From NCBI GenBank assembly GCA_964517135.1, contig CAZFBA010000017.1, positions 18,500 to 82,499 on the forward strand: a stretch of 64,000 nucleotides of DNA. Reading direction: 5' to 3'. A program made the position numbers and the translations under genes. This DNA comes from CAZFBA01 sp964517135 (GTDB taxonomy: Bacteria; Cyanobacteriota; Vampirovibrionia; JBFMGH01). Each line of letters starts with the position of its first letter. Position 1 is the stretch's first letter. Below, piece after piece: positions 55,469 to 64,000 of this stretch. The notes below the pieces were generated by a model. It did no database searches, had not been told where the DNA came from, and saw nothing but the letters and a program-made list of their open reading frames with translations.

Positions 55469-56044
55469 TTAGTATTCAATACCTTCCCGGGCACTGACCC
55501 CCAGGTCCCAGTAGTGTTTGACAGGGCTGATTTCAGATACAAGGTGGGCAAGCTCAATAATTTTAGGATGAGCTCGCCTGCCAGTAATAACTATTTCAAG
55601 GGTTTGGGGTTTGTTTTTCAGGAAATCAAGAATATCATCAAGCTCTATTAGGCCCAGGTCTATAGCTATATTGGCTTCATCCATAACAATCATATTATAT
55701 TTGCCAGATTTTGCAGCCTTTTTTGCTATTTCCCATCCGTTTGTAATTTCAATACGGTCTTCATCATTTATATTATGAGAATAAATAATGCGATTTAAGC
55801 CAGCCTGAACGATTTCAAGCCTGTCTTTAAAATCAGGGTGCGATTTAAAAGAATATAATTCTCCGTAATTATCGCCTCCCTTGGTGAACATAACAATCAA
55901 CACATTCCAGCCTCTGCCGAGAGCCCTCATTGTAAGCCCCAGAGCGGCAGTTGTTTTACCCTTTCCATTGCCCGTATAGACCTGAATATAGCCTAATTCA
56001 GAAAACTTTGGGTTAATTAAGTTGTCTTTATTGATTCCTGACAT
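55469..56044 (-). CDS. cobO: Cob(I)alamin adenosyltransferase, CobA/BtuR type
   Basis: 191 aa from ATG 56044 (GATGGATC upstream; an in-frame ATG at 56068 lies in repeat-derived DNA). P-loop YIQVYTGNGKGKTTAALGLT, then MRALGRGWNVLIVMFTKGG, YNMIVMDEANIAIDLG and EIVITGRRAHPKIIELAHLV are typical of BtuR/CobO, which adenosylates corrinoids to make adenosylcobalamin. It fits with a B12-type radical SAM protein elsewhere in the window, but no other cobalamin gene is adjacent. Followed by the WG tandem. Confidence 0.95.
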   Translation of the reverse strand: MSGINKDNLINPKFSELGYIQVYTGNGKGKTTAALGLTMRALGRGWNVLIVMFTKGGDNYGELYSFKSHPDFKDRLEIVQAGLNRIIYSHNINDEDRIEITNGWEIAKKAAKSGKYNMIVMDEANIAIDLGLIELDDILDFLKNKPQTLEIVITGRRAHPKIIELAHLVSEISPVKHYWDLGVSAREGIEY

Positions 56045-56061
56045 AATGATCCATCTGTAAA

Positions 56062-56140
56062 ACCCCATGCCTTCCTTCAGGGTGGACGGGATCCGGGTTT
56101 TGAAAATCGAATTTTTTAAGTTATGTACTGATAATTTTAT
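56062..56140 (-). repeat. Half copy of repeat family C
   Basis: Reverse complement of the left half of 36629-36816 (GTACATAACTTAAAA, TTCGATTTTCAAAACCC, CACCCTGAAGGAAGGCATGG). It abuts the cobalamin adenosyltransferase start and would supply part of its leader. Confidence 0.7.
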
Positions 56141-56175
56141 TATACGTTAAAGATGTTTTCTTATGCTTTAAAATA

Positions 56176-58560
56176 TCAGTTGATTTTTTTACTTAACAAG
56201 AAGGAATTAAATTTAGCTACAAGCAAAATAGAAATTATGAAACCTGCAATTGTTATAAATAAGCCATATTTAATGATAGCAGGATCAAAAATAAACTCTA
56301 CAGTTCGTTTACCCGGGCTAACTTTAACTGCTCTGTAGACCATATTAGCTGTTAAAAGCTCTGCTGGCTTGTTATCTATTGTTACTTTCCAGCCGGGGTA
56401 GTTTGCATCTAGCAAAATTAAATAACCGGGCTTTTTTGTATGTACATAGATCTTTATGGCATTTGGGGTATAAGACTTTATAACAACACTGCTGTCAGAA
56501 TCTTTTTTTCCTGTTGAGCTTTCAGTAGTTCCTTCAAATAATACAAAATTTTTGATGTCAAAAGATGCTCGCAAAAAATCACTCTGCAATCTCTTTTTAT
56601 TATTATAATACAGGGCATCATAAACCATAAAAGCCCTTGGTGTAATGTTATTAACTTTTAACAGTGTTTTATGTTTGTCAAAGTATACAGTTTTGCCATA
56701 TTGCTTAAAAATATCCAGATCCCAGGGTGAAGCCAGAATGTAGTTTATATTGAGGTTATAGAAGAATTTTTCCCTGTTTTTAAAATAGAGATGTGTTGAA
56801 AGCTCTTTAACAGTTTTTAATCGCAGGCTGGAAACAGTATAAATAAGGTTTATATTGTATATAATAGACCTGTTAGGAATAAGATTTTCAAGCCAGTAAA
56901 GGTTAAATATGTCATAAAAGTTGTTTAAAAACTTCTCATTGCCAGATTCTTCTTTTTGGGAAGGATAAAACTTTGACAATAAAGGCGAACAGAGAATTCT
57001 TGGCGGGTATGGCTTTTGCCAGTGAGTTTCAATAAATTTAGCAACCTCAACTTTTTGACCGTAATAATTGATTTTAGATGTTACATAAGCATTCGAGTTT
57101 ATGTAAAATAGATCAATAAAGGTTATCGTAATAATAAATATTAGAAAATGTTTTGAAGTATACTTTTTAGTAAAAAACCACCAGCCAGACCACAGCAAAG
57201 TAAATAATATCAGGAAATAAAAAACTCTAAAAATAATATTTGAATTGATGAAATCTCCTGTTACATTTCCTGAAAGCTTCATATTAACAAGGTTTAGGCT
57301 GGCAGAATGGTCAATAAAGAGTACTGAAGCTGCAATAACCACAAGTACAATTATAAACATTTCAGTATATTTGCGGAATTCTGGTTTGTTATTGATTAAA
57401 TCTTTTAAACCAAGACAGGCAAGAATAGTTATGCCAAGAGATGTAAATACTATAAGTTTTTCAGGATATCTAAAAGAGTCAAAATAAGGTATAAAGCTAA
57501 ATAATAATTTATAAACTGGTGTAAAACATCCGAAGGCGAGCACAAGGCTTATGAGAGTTAAAGCCATCCAGAAGACTTTTTCTTTTGTTTGACTATAATA
57601 AAAGCTGCACAGAGCTAGCATAAGAGGTATTATACCGGCATAAATGCTTTCAACCCAGGGTATATCATATTCTCCTGTGTGTAGAAAGGTTCCCCAGTAA
57701 ACGGGATAAGGAAAATTGTTCCCAAAATAGAAAGGCAAATAGAATTCAAGCAGCCTTAATGGGTTGAATGACCACATTGTAGCCTCTTTAAAATCCAGGC
57801 CAGTATTTCTGACCGATAGTCTTACCAGTTCTATAGATGGCAAAAGCTGAACAGCCGCATAAACAAGGGAAGATGTTAGTGTTAAAAAAAGAAAAATTAA
57901 TATATACTTATTAGATTTGCCTTTTTGAAGCTCAAAAAGACTTCGCAACACCAGAAACCCTGACAGGTAATAAAATGCCATCGGATCTCCGCAGAAGATC
58001 AGCATACTCAAAAAAAACCCGGACAGAAATATGTATAGTATCTTACAGGTGTTAAGCAATCTGTAATAAGCCCAAAAAGTTGCAGGTATCCAGACGATTG
58101 CTGCCAGATATTCAATATTGCAGCTAACTGAAATGCTATAACCGCAGAAGACAAAGACTATTGATCCAAATAACCCAATAAGCCTGTTATTAAGAATCTG
58201 TTTAACAAAAAGATATGTAAAAATGCCGCAGAGTAAGTAATGTAGTAGAATTGTAATGTTCATTGCATTGCCAGCAGGGAAAACCAGAAAAATCAGGTTA
58301 AAAAAATACAGGGGCTGGTTTGAAAGGTCAGCAAGGTAAGGTATTCCCAGGGATATATAGGGGTTCCAGAGTGGTAAATCACCATTTAACACTGTATCAA
58401 CAAAGATTTTTTTTGCAGGATAAGAATGTGAGAGCAGGTCACGCCAGTAAAAGTAGTTATCCAGGAAGACAACCCTGTAGAAGAAGATCTGGATCAACAT
58501 ATATATGATAATCACAGGTAATATAGTCAGGATAAGATCCCTGTTGCTAGTGTTTTTCAT
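56176..58560 (-). CDS. YfhO-like multi-span membrane protein
   Basis: 794 aa with about twelve transmembrane helices over residues 10-490, a large extracytoplasmic domain (~490-760) and a final helix pair near the C-terminus. The early loop DLPLWNPYISLGIPYLADL and the overall plan match the YfhO family of GT-C-like membrane proteins, which in Bacillus are implicated in glycosylating lipoteichoic acid. Here a role in adding a sugar to a surface polymer from a polyprenyl donor is inferred. ATG 58560 has a weak ribosome site. Monocistronic or leading into the 55469 gene. Confidence 0.85.
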   Translation of the reverse strand: MKNTSNRDLILTILPVIIIYMLIQIFFYRVVFLDNYFYWRDLLSHSYPAKKIFVDTVLNGDLPLWNPYISLGIPYLADLSNQPLYFFNLIFLVFPAGNAMNITILLHYLLCGIFTYLFVKQILNNRLIGLFGSIVFVFCGYSISVSCNIEYLAAIVWIPATFWAYYRLLNTCKILYIFLSGFFLSMLIFCGDPMAFYYLSGFLVLRSLFELQKGKSNKYILIFLFLTLTSSLVYAAVQLLPSIELVRLSVRNTGLDFKEATMWSFNPLRLLEFYLPFYFGNNFPYPVYWGTFLHTGEYDIPWVESIYAGIIPLMLALCSFYYSQTKEKVFWMALTLISLVLAFGCFTPVYKLLFSFIPYFDSFRYPEKLIVFTSLGITILACLGLKDLINNKPEFRKYTEMFIIVLVVIAASVLFIDHSASLNLVNMKLSGNVTGDFINSNIIFRVFYFLILFTLLWSGWWFFTKKYTSKHFLIFIITITFIDLFYINSNAYVTSKINYYGQKVEVAKFIETHWQKPYPPRILCSPLLSKFYPSQKEESGNEKFLNNFYDIFNLYWLENLIPNRSIIYNINLIYTVSSLRLKTVKELSTHLYFKNREKFFYNLNINYILASPWDLDIFKQYGKTVYFDKHKTLLKVNNITPRAFMVYDALYYNNKKRLQSDFLRASFDIKNFVLFEGTTESSTGKKDSDSSVVIKSYTPNAIKIYVHTKKPGYLILLDANYPGWKVTIDNKPAELLTANMVYRAVKVSPGKRTVEFIFDPAIIKYGLFITIAGFIISILLVAKFNSFLLSKKIN

Positions 58561-59011
58561 AAATAAAAATTCTTATCATTTTTAATTGCAATCATTATCA
58601 GGTTTCAATCAATACATTTTGTACGTTACATATACATTAATTTTGATACGAATTGTAACGTTTTACCTTATAACAATAGTATATGTTACCAGAAAATCTT
58701 ATGATGGTATGAATAAATTTTAAGAGAGATATTTCCACCACAAAGCCAGACAGGCTAAGGAGTCACTGAGAGAGAAAAATTTATATGGGAGGGATGATGA
58801 TTTACATTACCGAAAGGTAACGGGGAATCCTATGAGGGGTATAGTTTAACCTGCAAGGATTTGTATCTAAAAGAATTAAAAATTAATATTTTTTCTATGC
58901 TATGGCAATAAATGCTATGTAGTAATTGTCTATCATTACCACAAAAATCGTTTAAGCAAGTTTATAGTTATCACAAGAAAGAGGAGAAATTCCTGAACAT
59001 TGGAGGGGTTT
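58561..59011. other. Leader region of the AAA+ protease gene
   Basis: AT-rich gap with divergent orientation (YfhO-like gene leftward, protease rightward). No ORF or RNA gene seen. GGAGGGG at 59002-59009 is the protease ribosome site. Confidence 0.5.
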
Positions 59012-62000
59012 ATGTTTAATAAGATCCAGGAGGGTTATTTTAACCCTGTGAGGGGTAAAGTGGATGTTGCAAAAAGAGAAAACGCAAAAAAACCAGCTTT
59101 CACCTCCGAAAACAATTCGCAAAAACTTGTAAAGCCAACACTTGATCATCTTAAGGCAAATTTTATCAGCTTTAAGGGGGCTATTTCAGAGAAAGGTCTT
59201 GATCTTTCTAATGTAATTGAGTACACTTCAAACTTTAGTGCAGACCTCAGCACCCGCTGGGATAAGGCTATTCAGATTGCTAAACTGAATTCAAACAAAG
59301 AACTCTCAACACTTCACCTTTTGAAGGCGTCATTTGAAGATACTAAAAGAGCTATAGAAAGAGGAGAAAAAGACTCTACAGCTATGTTAAAGGTTTGTGG
59401 ATCTAAATATCCTGATATGCTTGATGACCCTGAAAAAAGAGGTTTTCTGTCTATGATATTTGAAGAATACATAAGCTTCATAGATGAAGCGATTTCTTCT
59501 CTGGGGCAATCTTCTGCTGACAATGCTCCTTCAAAAGTCAGCAAAGGACTGGAATCAGTGCTTAAAAATGCTTATCAGAATGAACTGGAAAGTGGCAATG
59601 TAGTAGTGACTCCTTCTATTCAGGAATCTACCGTACTTCAGTCAATATTAACTTCTTCGGATACAAAAGCACAACAGGTTCTAGGATCAATTTTTGTAAG
59701 CATGAAAAGAGATCTTAAAGAATTAGATGAAATGAATAATGTTGTTGTTTCAAAACAGGCAAACAGAACGAATACAGGTGGTGGAGAGCTTGTGCCTATT
59801 GATGCATACCGTCAACCTAACCCGGTAGGCTCAGTTAAGGCAGTTAACCAGCTTTCAAATGAGTCACCTGTTAACCTTGTAGATATAGAACACTATAGTA
59901 ATAAAGCAAAAACCCTTGGGGCACTTGTAAGTGCTGGCAAGGATTCTATTTTTACCCATGATCTCGGTGCAATGCCAGAATTGTTAGCCCATAGCTTTAC
60001 TAAAATGCTTCATAATAGAGGCTTTAAAGACCTGAACCCTCAAAATACAGAGGTTACAATTATTGATACGCCGCAGGCCTTTAAATCAGGTAAAAACCCT
60101 GTTTCAGAAATCAATTCAATTGTCAGTAATGCAGTAAAATCACCTGATAAAAAGCATGTTGTATTTATAAAAGACTTTGATCAGGCCCTGATGTATATGT
60201 TTGCTCTAGGACAACAAAAACCAGCCAGTGATCCTTCTAAAATATTTAGGTCAGGCGGTTTTGCACCCAATGTTCATGTCGTAGGCTTGATGCAAAACAA
60301 TATGTTCTCTAACCTTACCAATACTGAGCATGCAACAATATTTATGAAAGAACTGGCTGATACTGTGAGTTCACGATTTGAAAAAGTATCCCTTGGTGCC
60401 CCATCACCTGATCTTGCTAAAGAAATACTTAAGCAGGAGCCAGCCCTGATGGCTACTATTACCGGTGATTATTCACAGCAGGTAATAGTAGCTCCTGAAG
60501 CCATAGACAGAGCTGTAGATCTTGCTATAAAAACCAGAAAAGGTTCAATGCCAGGCAAAGCCCTAGACCTTCTCAAATTTGTTATGGCTGCAAAAGCCAA
60601 TAATACCGGTAATAACTTTGGTTCCATTACTATCGAAGATGTAAATACCTTCTCCAAGGGCTACCCGGATCTTAAACAATCACCAGAGTCAGGCGACGGA
60701 ACATTCTCAGTTGTCCATGATACTGGAATCAAAATGAAAGATGTTGGTGGCGCTTCACAGGCCAAGGAAGTTGTTAACGAAATACTTGAATTTCTTGATC
60801 CACAAAAAGTTCAGAATTTCAATAAAGTAGGGGCCACTATGCCAAGAGGCATTTTGCTTCATGGTTCACCCGGTAACGGCAAAACTTACCTTGCTAAAGC
60901 CATCGCAGGAGAAGCCAGTGTACCTTTCATATCTGTTTCAGGTTCTGAATTTGTAGAAAAATACGTTGGTGTAGGTGCTGCCAGAGTTCGTGAATTATTT
61001 GACTTTGCAGCCGATCAGGCTAAAGCTAATGATAAGAATACTGCCTTTATCTTTATTGATGAATTTGACAGCCTTGGCAGAAAACGTGGCGGTGATTCAA
61101 ACGGTGGTAACAGAGAAGCTGAACAGACTCTCAACCAGTTGCTTGTTTCTATGGATGGTTTGAACAAATATAACAACGTCAATATAGTAGTTATAGCAGC
61201 TACAAACAGACCTGACCTTCTGGATGATGCTGTTAAACGCCCGGGCAGGTTTGACCGTCAGGTAGCAGTACCAAATCCTTCTAATGATGTAGAGGCAAGG
61301 TATGAAATTCTTGCTGTTCACGCCAGAAATAAGAAAATTGAAGGCGATAAAGAGCAGATTCTCAAAGAAGTTGCAGAAAGTACATCCGGTCAATCAGGTG
61401 CTGGTCTTGCTGATATAGTTAACAGGGCTGCTATTATAGCTGCTAAAGACGGTAGAGATACCATTACAATAAATGATTTTGTTGAAGCCAAGCTCGAATC
61501 AGTAGCAGGCAAAATTCATAAAATCAAGAAAACTCCATGGAATAAAGAGATTGTAGTTACTCATGAGTGCGGACACGCTCTAACACGTCAGGTTATGAAC
61601 GATATTGCTCAAAAACCCTGGCAGCGTGGTTCACAGATAGATGTAATTACAACAGATTCCAGAGGTGAATACGGTGGAGCAGTTTACTTTAAGCCTGACG
61701 AGAATACAGAAGTGACTTTTGAAAGGCTTATGGGTAATCTTGCTACAGGATACGGTGGTTATGCAGTAGAAAAAGCCCTCTTCGGCATCAGTGGCAGCTG
61801 GGGAATTTCTGGAGACCTCAAGCAAAATACTGAAGAAGCCAAGCGTGCTGTTATGCAAATGGGCATGGGCCCTCACTCAAGGCTTCTTGCCTCTGCTGAT
61901 GACCCCTTTATGCAAGATATGATGAAAGATGAAATAAGAAAAGACATCAAACTGCTAACAAACAATGCCAGTGTGATAGCTGATAAGATTGTAGATTTCC

Positions 62001-62206
62001 ACCGTGAGTTTATTGAAGCTTATAGAGATGAATTTGCAGCCAGTGCAGGCAAGGGTGGTAACAATTTGTCAGGCAAAGAATTCCAGATAAGGCTGACCAA
62101 ATGGCAGGAAGATCCTGCCAGAAAAGAAGCTCACGAACAGCTTCAACAGGAAATTCACCAGATAATCGAACAAACAAAACAGGGAACACTGGTTAAAGCC
62201 AGTTAA
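59012..62206 (+). CDS. Soluble FtsH-type AAA+ metalloprotease with Clp-like N-terminal half
   Basis: 1064 aa from ATG 59012 (GGAGGGG upstream). No transmembrane helix, unlike FtsH. Residues ~55-150 resemble a Clp N-domain (WDKAIQIAKLNSNKELSTLH, LLKASFEDT). Residues ~285-545 align in order with Clp NBD1 (VVFIKDFDQAL for Walker B, ELADTVSSRFEKVSL, MPGKALDLLKFVMAAKA) but the Walker A loop is lost (THDLGAMPEL). Residues ~590-800 are a complete FtsH-like AAA module: LLHGSPGNGKTYLAKAIAGE, FIFIDEFDSLGRKRGG, NRPDLLDDAVKRPGRFDRQV. The C-terminus is an M41 protease: VVTHECGHALTRQ (851-855) and a downstream Asp in GISGDLKQNT (~935). ATP-driven proteolysis of soluble substrates is inferred. A strong terminator follows. 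Confidence 0.9.
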   Translation: MFNKIQEGYFNPVRGKVDVAKRENAKKPAFTSENNSQKLVKPTLDHLKANFISFKGAISEKGLDLSNVIEYTSNFSADLSTRWDKAIQIAKLNSNKELSTLHLLKASFEDTKRAIERGEKDSTAMLKVCGSKYPDMLDDPEKRGFLSMIFEEYISFIDEAISSLGQSSADNAPSKVSKGLESVLKNAYQNELESGNVVVTPSIQESTVLQSILTSSDTKAQQVLGSIFVSMKRDLKELDEMNNVVVSKQANRTNTGGGELVPIDAYRQPNPVGSVKAVNQLSNESPVNLVDIEHYSNKAKTLGALVSAGKDSIFTHDLGAMPELLAHSFTKMLHNRGFKDLNPQNTEVTIIDTPQAFKSGKNPVSEINSIVSNAVKSPDKKHVVFIKDFDQALMYMFALGQQKPASDPSKIFRSGGFAPNVHVVGLMQNNMFSNLTNTEHATIFMKELADTVSSRFEKVSLGAPSPDLAKEILKQEPALMATITGDYSQQVIVAPEAIDRAVDLAIKTRKGSMPGKALDLLKFVMAAKANNTGNNFGSITIEDVNTFSKGYPDLKQSPESGDGTFSVVHDTGIKMKDVGGASQAKEVVNEILEFLDPQKVQNFNKVGATMPRGILLHGSPGNGKTYLAKAIAGEASVPFISVSGSEFVEKYVGVGAARVRELFDFAADQAKANDKNTAFIFIDEFDSLGRKRGGDSNGGNREAEQTLNQLLVSMDGLNKYNNVNIVVIAATNRPDLLDDAVKRPGRFDRQVAVPNPSNDVEARYEILAVHARNKKIEGDKEQILKEVAESTSGQSGAGLADIVNRAAIIAAKDGRDTITINDFVEAKLESVAGKIHKIKKTPWNKEIVVTHECGHALTRQVMNDIAQKPWQRGSQIDVITTDSRGEYGGAVYFKPDENTEVTFERLMGNLATGYGGYAVEKALFGISGSWGISGDLKQNTEEAKRAVMQMGMGPHSRLLASADDPFMQDMMKDEIRKDIKLLTNNASVIADKIVDFHREFIEAYRDEFAASAGKGGNNLSGKEFQIRLTKWQEDPARKEAHEQLQQEIHQIIEQTKQGTLVKAS

Positions 62207-62234
62207 ATAATCAAATAATGTGATAACTATGTTT

Positions 62235-62270
62235 GAAGAAACCGAAAAACACCGGTTTCTTCTTTTTTTT
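62235..62270 (+). terminator. Terminator of the AAA+ protease gene
   Basis: Perfect 10-bp stem GAAGAAACCG (62235-62244) / CGGTTTCTTC (62253-62262) followed by eight T. Confidence 0.9.
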
Positions 62271-62443
62271 GCCGGCAGTGTCAACAATCAGGAAATATCA
62301 AAGATTGACAACAAATTTTTTCTTTTAAACAACTGATAAACTCAAGCTTCTGTAATACCGTAATTAATCAGAGGTTCCATTAATCATTTATTTATCTGGC
62401 TTTTTGCTGTTTTTATATCAGAACCCAGCACTAGATAGGGCAG

Positions 62444-63256
62444 TTAACATTTTTTTTCCTTTAAATGTTCTTTTTGATAAGCCCATGCGCTGTGATTGTG
62501 TATGCTTTCAAAAGCCTCACATTCTACTTCATACCAGTAAATATAGTCAATCTGGCGAATGTCAGAAACTATGTCTCTTATGACATCTTCAACAAATTTA
62601 GGATTGTTATAGGCGTTTTCAGTAACATACTTTTCATCTTCACGTTTCAAAACAGGATATACCGGGCAACTGCCATATTTTTCGATAGTTTCGACTAGAT
62701 CTTCAATCCAGACGACTTTTTCAGGGTCGTAAGACAACTTAAAACGTACGCTTGCCCGCTGGTTATGTGCTCCATAATCTGATATTTCTTTACTGCAAGG
62801 GCATAAAGTAGTGATAGGCACTGTTACTGTCAAAATAAAGTCATACTTATCATTTTTGAGTATACCCTCAAAGATGCATTGATAGCCCATAGGTGCTATT
62901 ATATTGCTGATAGGTGCTTTTTTATCTATAAAATATGTAAATTCAAGTCTTAGATATGCACTTGATGACTCCAATCTCTCTATTGTTTGCCTGAGACATC
63001 CTTCTATATCAATACTAAGCAGGTTTTTTGATCGCCATTCATTAAGTATCTCAATAAACCGTGACATATGCGTACCTTTAAAATGAGAAGGCAAATCAAC
63101 CGTAATAGTTGCAAGGGCGTGAACTATTTGTTGTGAGCCTTCTTTCTGAATAATATTAAGCGGTATTTCAACGTTTTTAACACCGACCCGCTGAAGATCG
63201 ATACCCCGAAAGTCTTCGGAATTTTGTACATCTGTGAGGGGTTTCTTGTTCTTCAT
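62444..63256 (-). CDS. folE2: GTP cyclohydrolase FolE2
   Basis: 270 aa, full length for the FolE2 (MptA-like, type IB) family. VPITTLCPCSKEISDYGAHN with NQRASV holds the metal-binding Cys, and CEAFESIHNHSAWAYQ the conserved C-terminal Glu/His block. The family converts GTP to 7,8-dihydroneopterin triphosphate for folate (and queuosine) synthesis and works with metals other than zinc, so it often functions under zinc limitation. ATG 63256 lacks a good ribosome site; it lies 9 nt after the 63266 gene, so coupling is likely. Confidence 0.94.
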   Translation of the reverse strand: MKNKKPLTDVQNSEDFRGIDLQRVGVKNVEIPLNIIQKEGSQQIVHALATITVDLPSHFKGTHMSRFIEILNEWRSKNLLSIDIEGCLRQTIERLESSSAYLRLEFTYFIDKKAPISNIIAPMGYQCIFEGILKNDKYDFILTVTVPITTLCPCSKEISDYGAHNQRASVRFKLSYDPEKVVWIEDLVETIEKYGSCPVYPVLKREDEKYVTENAYNNPKFVEDVIRDIVSDIRQIDYIYWYEVECEAFESIHNHSAWAYQKEHLKEKKC

Positions 63257-63265
63257 TTTAGATTA

Positions 63266-63604
63266 TTATTGACCCAAAATTTTACCTATATCACCATCAT
63301 CAGAATCATGCAGTGCCATAATAAGCTTTTTAGCTGCCCGTTTCTGAACACGTGGAGGGGCTATACGCAGAAGTTCTATAGCTCTTAAGACTACAGGGTC
63401 TTTATCATACCATCTGCTGCCTTCATCGCTGTATTTCTTTACTGCTTCATAGACTCTTTCAATGACTTCATGGGCTACTTGTTCCTGCATTTTAGATATA
63501 TAATCTGCTGCCTGGCCTTTTAAATCGTCAGTAGATAATCTTAGAAGCTCCATGGCTTCACTCATTGTAGGATCCTGATCATACCATCTTCTGCTTTTGG
63601 CCAT
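63266..63604 (-). CDS. Small protein with duplicated RWYDxDP motif
   Basis: 112 aa, charged and helical, no signal peptide. It consists of two halves of about 56 residues: RRWYDQDPTMSEAMELLRLS at 5-24 and SRWYDKDPVVLRAIELLRIA at 60-79, each followed by a helix (YISKMQEQVAHEVIERVYEA; AAKKLIMALHDSDDG). Family not recognised. AAAGG precedes ATG 63604. It runs 9 nt into folE2, so the two probably form one transcript, but nothing else ties it to folate. Confidence 0.7.
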   Translation of the reverse strand: MAKSRRWYDQDPTMSEAMELLRLSTDDLKGQAADYISKMQEQVAHEVIERVYEAVKKYSDEGSRWYDKDPVVLRAIELLRIAPPRVQKRAAKKLIMALHDSDDGDIGKILGQ

Positions 63605-63824
63605 AAAAATACCTTTTCTTAATAATATATGTATTACTATAGTTTACTAAAAACACCGGTACAAGCAATTTCAATAGTAATGAAAAAAGTTTATTATTTA
63701 TAATTTGCTAAACCGTGTATAAATAGCTTTTTCAAAGTTTATGTTGATTTTACATTATTTAAAAATCGGGTGGTAAACTTCAAGGTTACCCAATTCCGTT
63801 AATACCTTACTGTATCAAAGGTGG
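63605..63824. other. Short AT-rich gap
   Basis: About 220 bp between the 63266 gene and the partial repeat protein. No gene seen. The pair TTTACATTATTTAAAAATCG is only low complexity. Confidence 0.4.
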
Positions 63825-64000
63825 CTAATTATCGAGATTTATTTCCTCTGATTCTGGTCTGAATGCAGAGCCAGTACCTGTTTCAGGGCCTTCTGATTCC
63901 GGTCTGAATCCATAGCCAGTGCCTGTTTCAGGGCCTTCTGATTCTGGTCTAAATCCATAGCCAGTGCCTGTTTCAGGGCCTTCTGATTCTGGTCTGAATC
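63825..64000 (-). CDS. 3' end of a gene made of 45-bp tandem repeats (partial)
   Basis: Open on the minus strand from the window edge to TAG at 63825-63827. The reading frame repeats a 15-residue unit, GPETGTGYGFRPESE, at least three times (the last unit varied to GSAFRPESE), then ends EINLDN. The repeat DNA unit is 45 bp and silent changes between copies keep the frame, which indicates coding selection. Gene start and full length are outside the window. Such Gly/Pro/Glu repeats are typical of disordered surface or spacer regions. Confidence 0.7.
   Translation of the reverse strand, partial: FRPESEGPETGTGYGFRPESEGPETGTGYGFRPESEGPETGTGSAFRPESEEINLDN
63849..64000. repeat. 45-bp tandem repeat array
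   Basis: At least three direct copies of a 45-bp unit (recognisable by GCCTGTTTCAGGGCC) with a few substitutions. In-frame within the partial CDS on the minus strand; continues past the window. Confidence 0.85.

Noticed and set aside
63849..64000. Possible CRISPR array
   Set aside because: The 45-bp units are directly contiguous with no unique spacers and maintain a reading frame; they are a coding tandem repeat. No CRISPR or cas gene is present in the window.

Overview
The window looks like a bacterial chromosome segment from an AT-rich, Gram-negative (diderm) bacterium. An outer-membrane TpsB/FhaC-type transporter, many Sec signal peptides, peptidoglycan-recycling and D-Ala-D-Ala peptidase genes and standard stop codons support this. 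The mix of a GlnRS fused to a YqeY-type tail, a BtpA-family protein, a FolE2-type GTP cyclohydrolase, abundant WG- and TPR-repeat proteins and large proteins of unknown family would fit a non-photosynthetic relative of Cyanobacteria (Melainabacteria/Vampirovibrionia-like). That assignment is an inference from gene content; no 16S or other marker is present.

Layout. 0-12.6 kb: a secreted TPR/NHL protein, an unknown protein overlapping anmK, a GT-C-like membrane protein, the rpsF-ssb-rpsR operon, and several unknown membrane or exported proteins around a VanX-type dipeptidase. 12.6-17.6 kb: glnS (with YqeY tail), a Dps-like ferritin, and a gamma-glutamyltranspeptidase homologue. 17.6-26 kb: a repeat-rich gap, a 1057-aa repeat protein, a nested pair of MITE-like elements, a secreted serine hydrolase, a Met/Gln-rich CHAP-like protein and a 58-aa ORF. 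26-34 kb: pckA, a B12-type radical SAM protein, TpsB, small unknown proteins and a MazG-like hydrolase. 34-36 kb: tRNA-Ser(UGA), tsaB, tsaE and, directly upstream of tsaE, a strong candidate 6S RNA. 36-43 kb: RCK_C, cupin and YkgJ-type proteins, then btpA followed by a compact NAD-salvage operon, pncB-pncA-nadE-nudix/NrtR. 43-49 kb: a repeat-dense gap, a thermolysin-like HEAGH protein, leuC, a Cys-rich miniprotein, a response regulator and a TPR protein. 49.8-58.6 kb (all minus strand): methyltransferase, glycosyltransferase, three tandem WG-repeat genes, a BtuR-type corrinoid adenosyltransferase and a YfhO-like membrane protein. 59-64 kb: a 1064-aa AAA+ metalloprotease of unusual architecture, folE2, a small duplicated-motif protein, and the 3' end of a gene made of 45-bp tandem repeats that runs off the window.

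The most interesting object is the AAA+ protease at 59.0-62.2 kb. It appears to join a Clp-N-like region and a Clp-NBD1-like module lacking its P-loop to an intact FtsH-type AAA module plus M41 zinc protease, with no transmembrane segment. The second highlight is the candidate 6S RNA, whose two ends form a long closing helix. The third is a population of small, apparently non-autonomous palindromic elements in intergenic gaps, one inserted into another with a perfect 9-bp target duplication.
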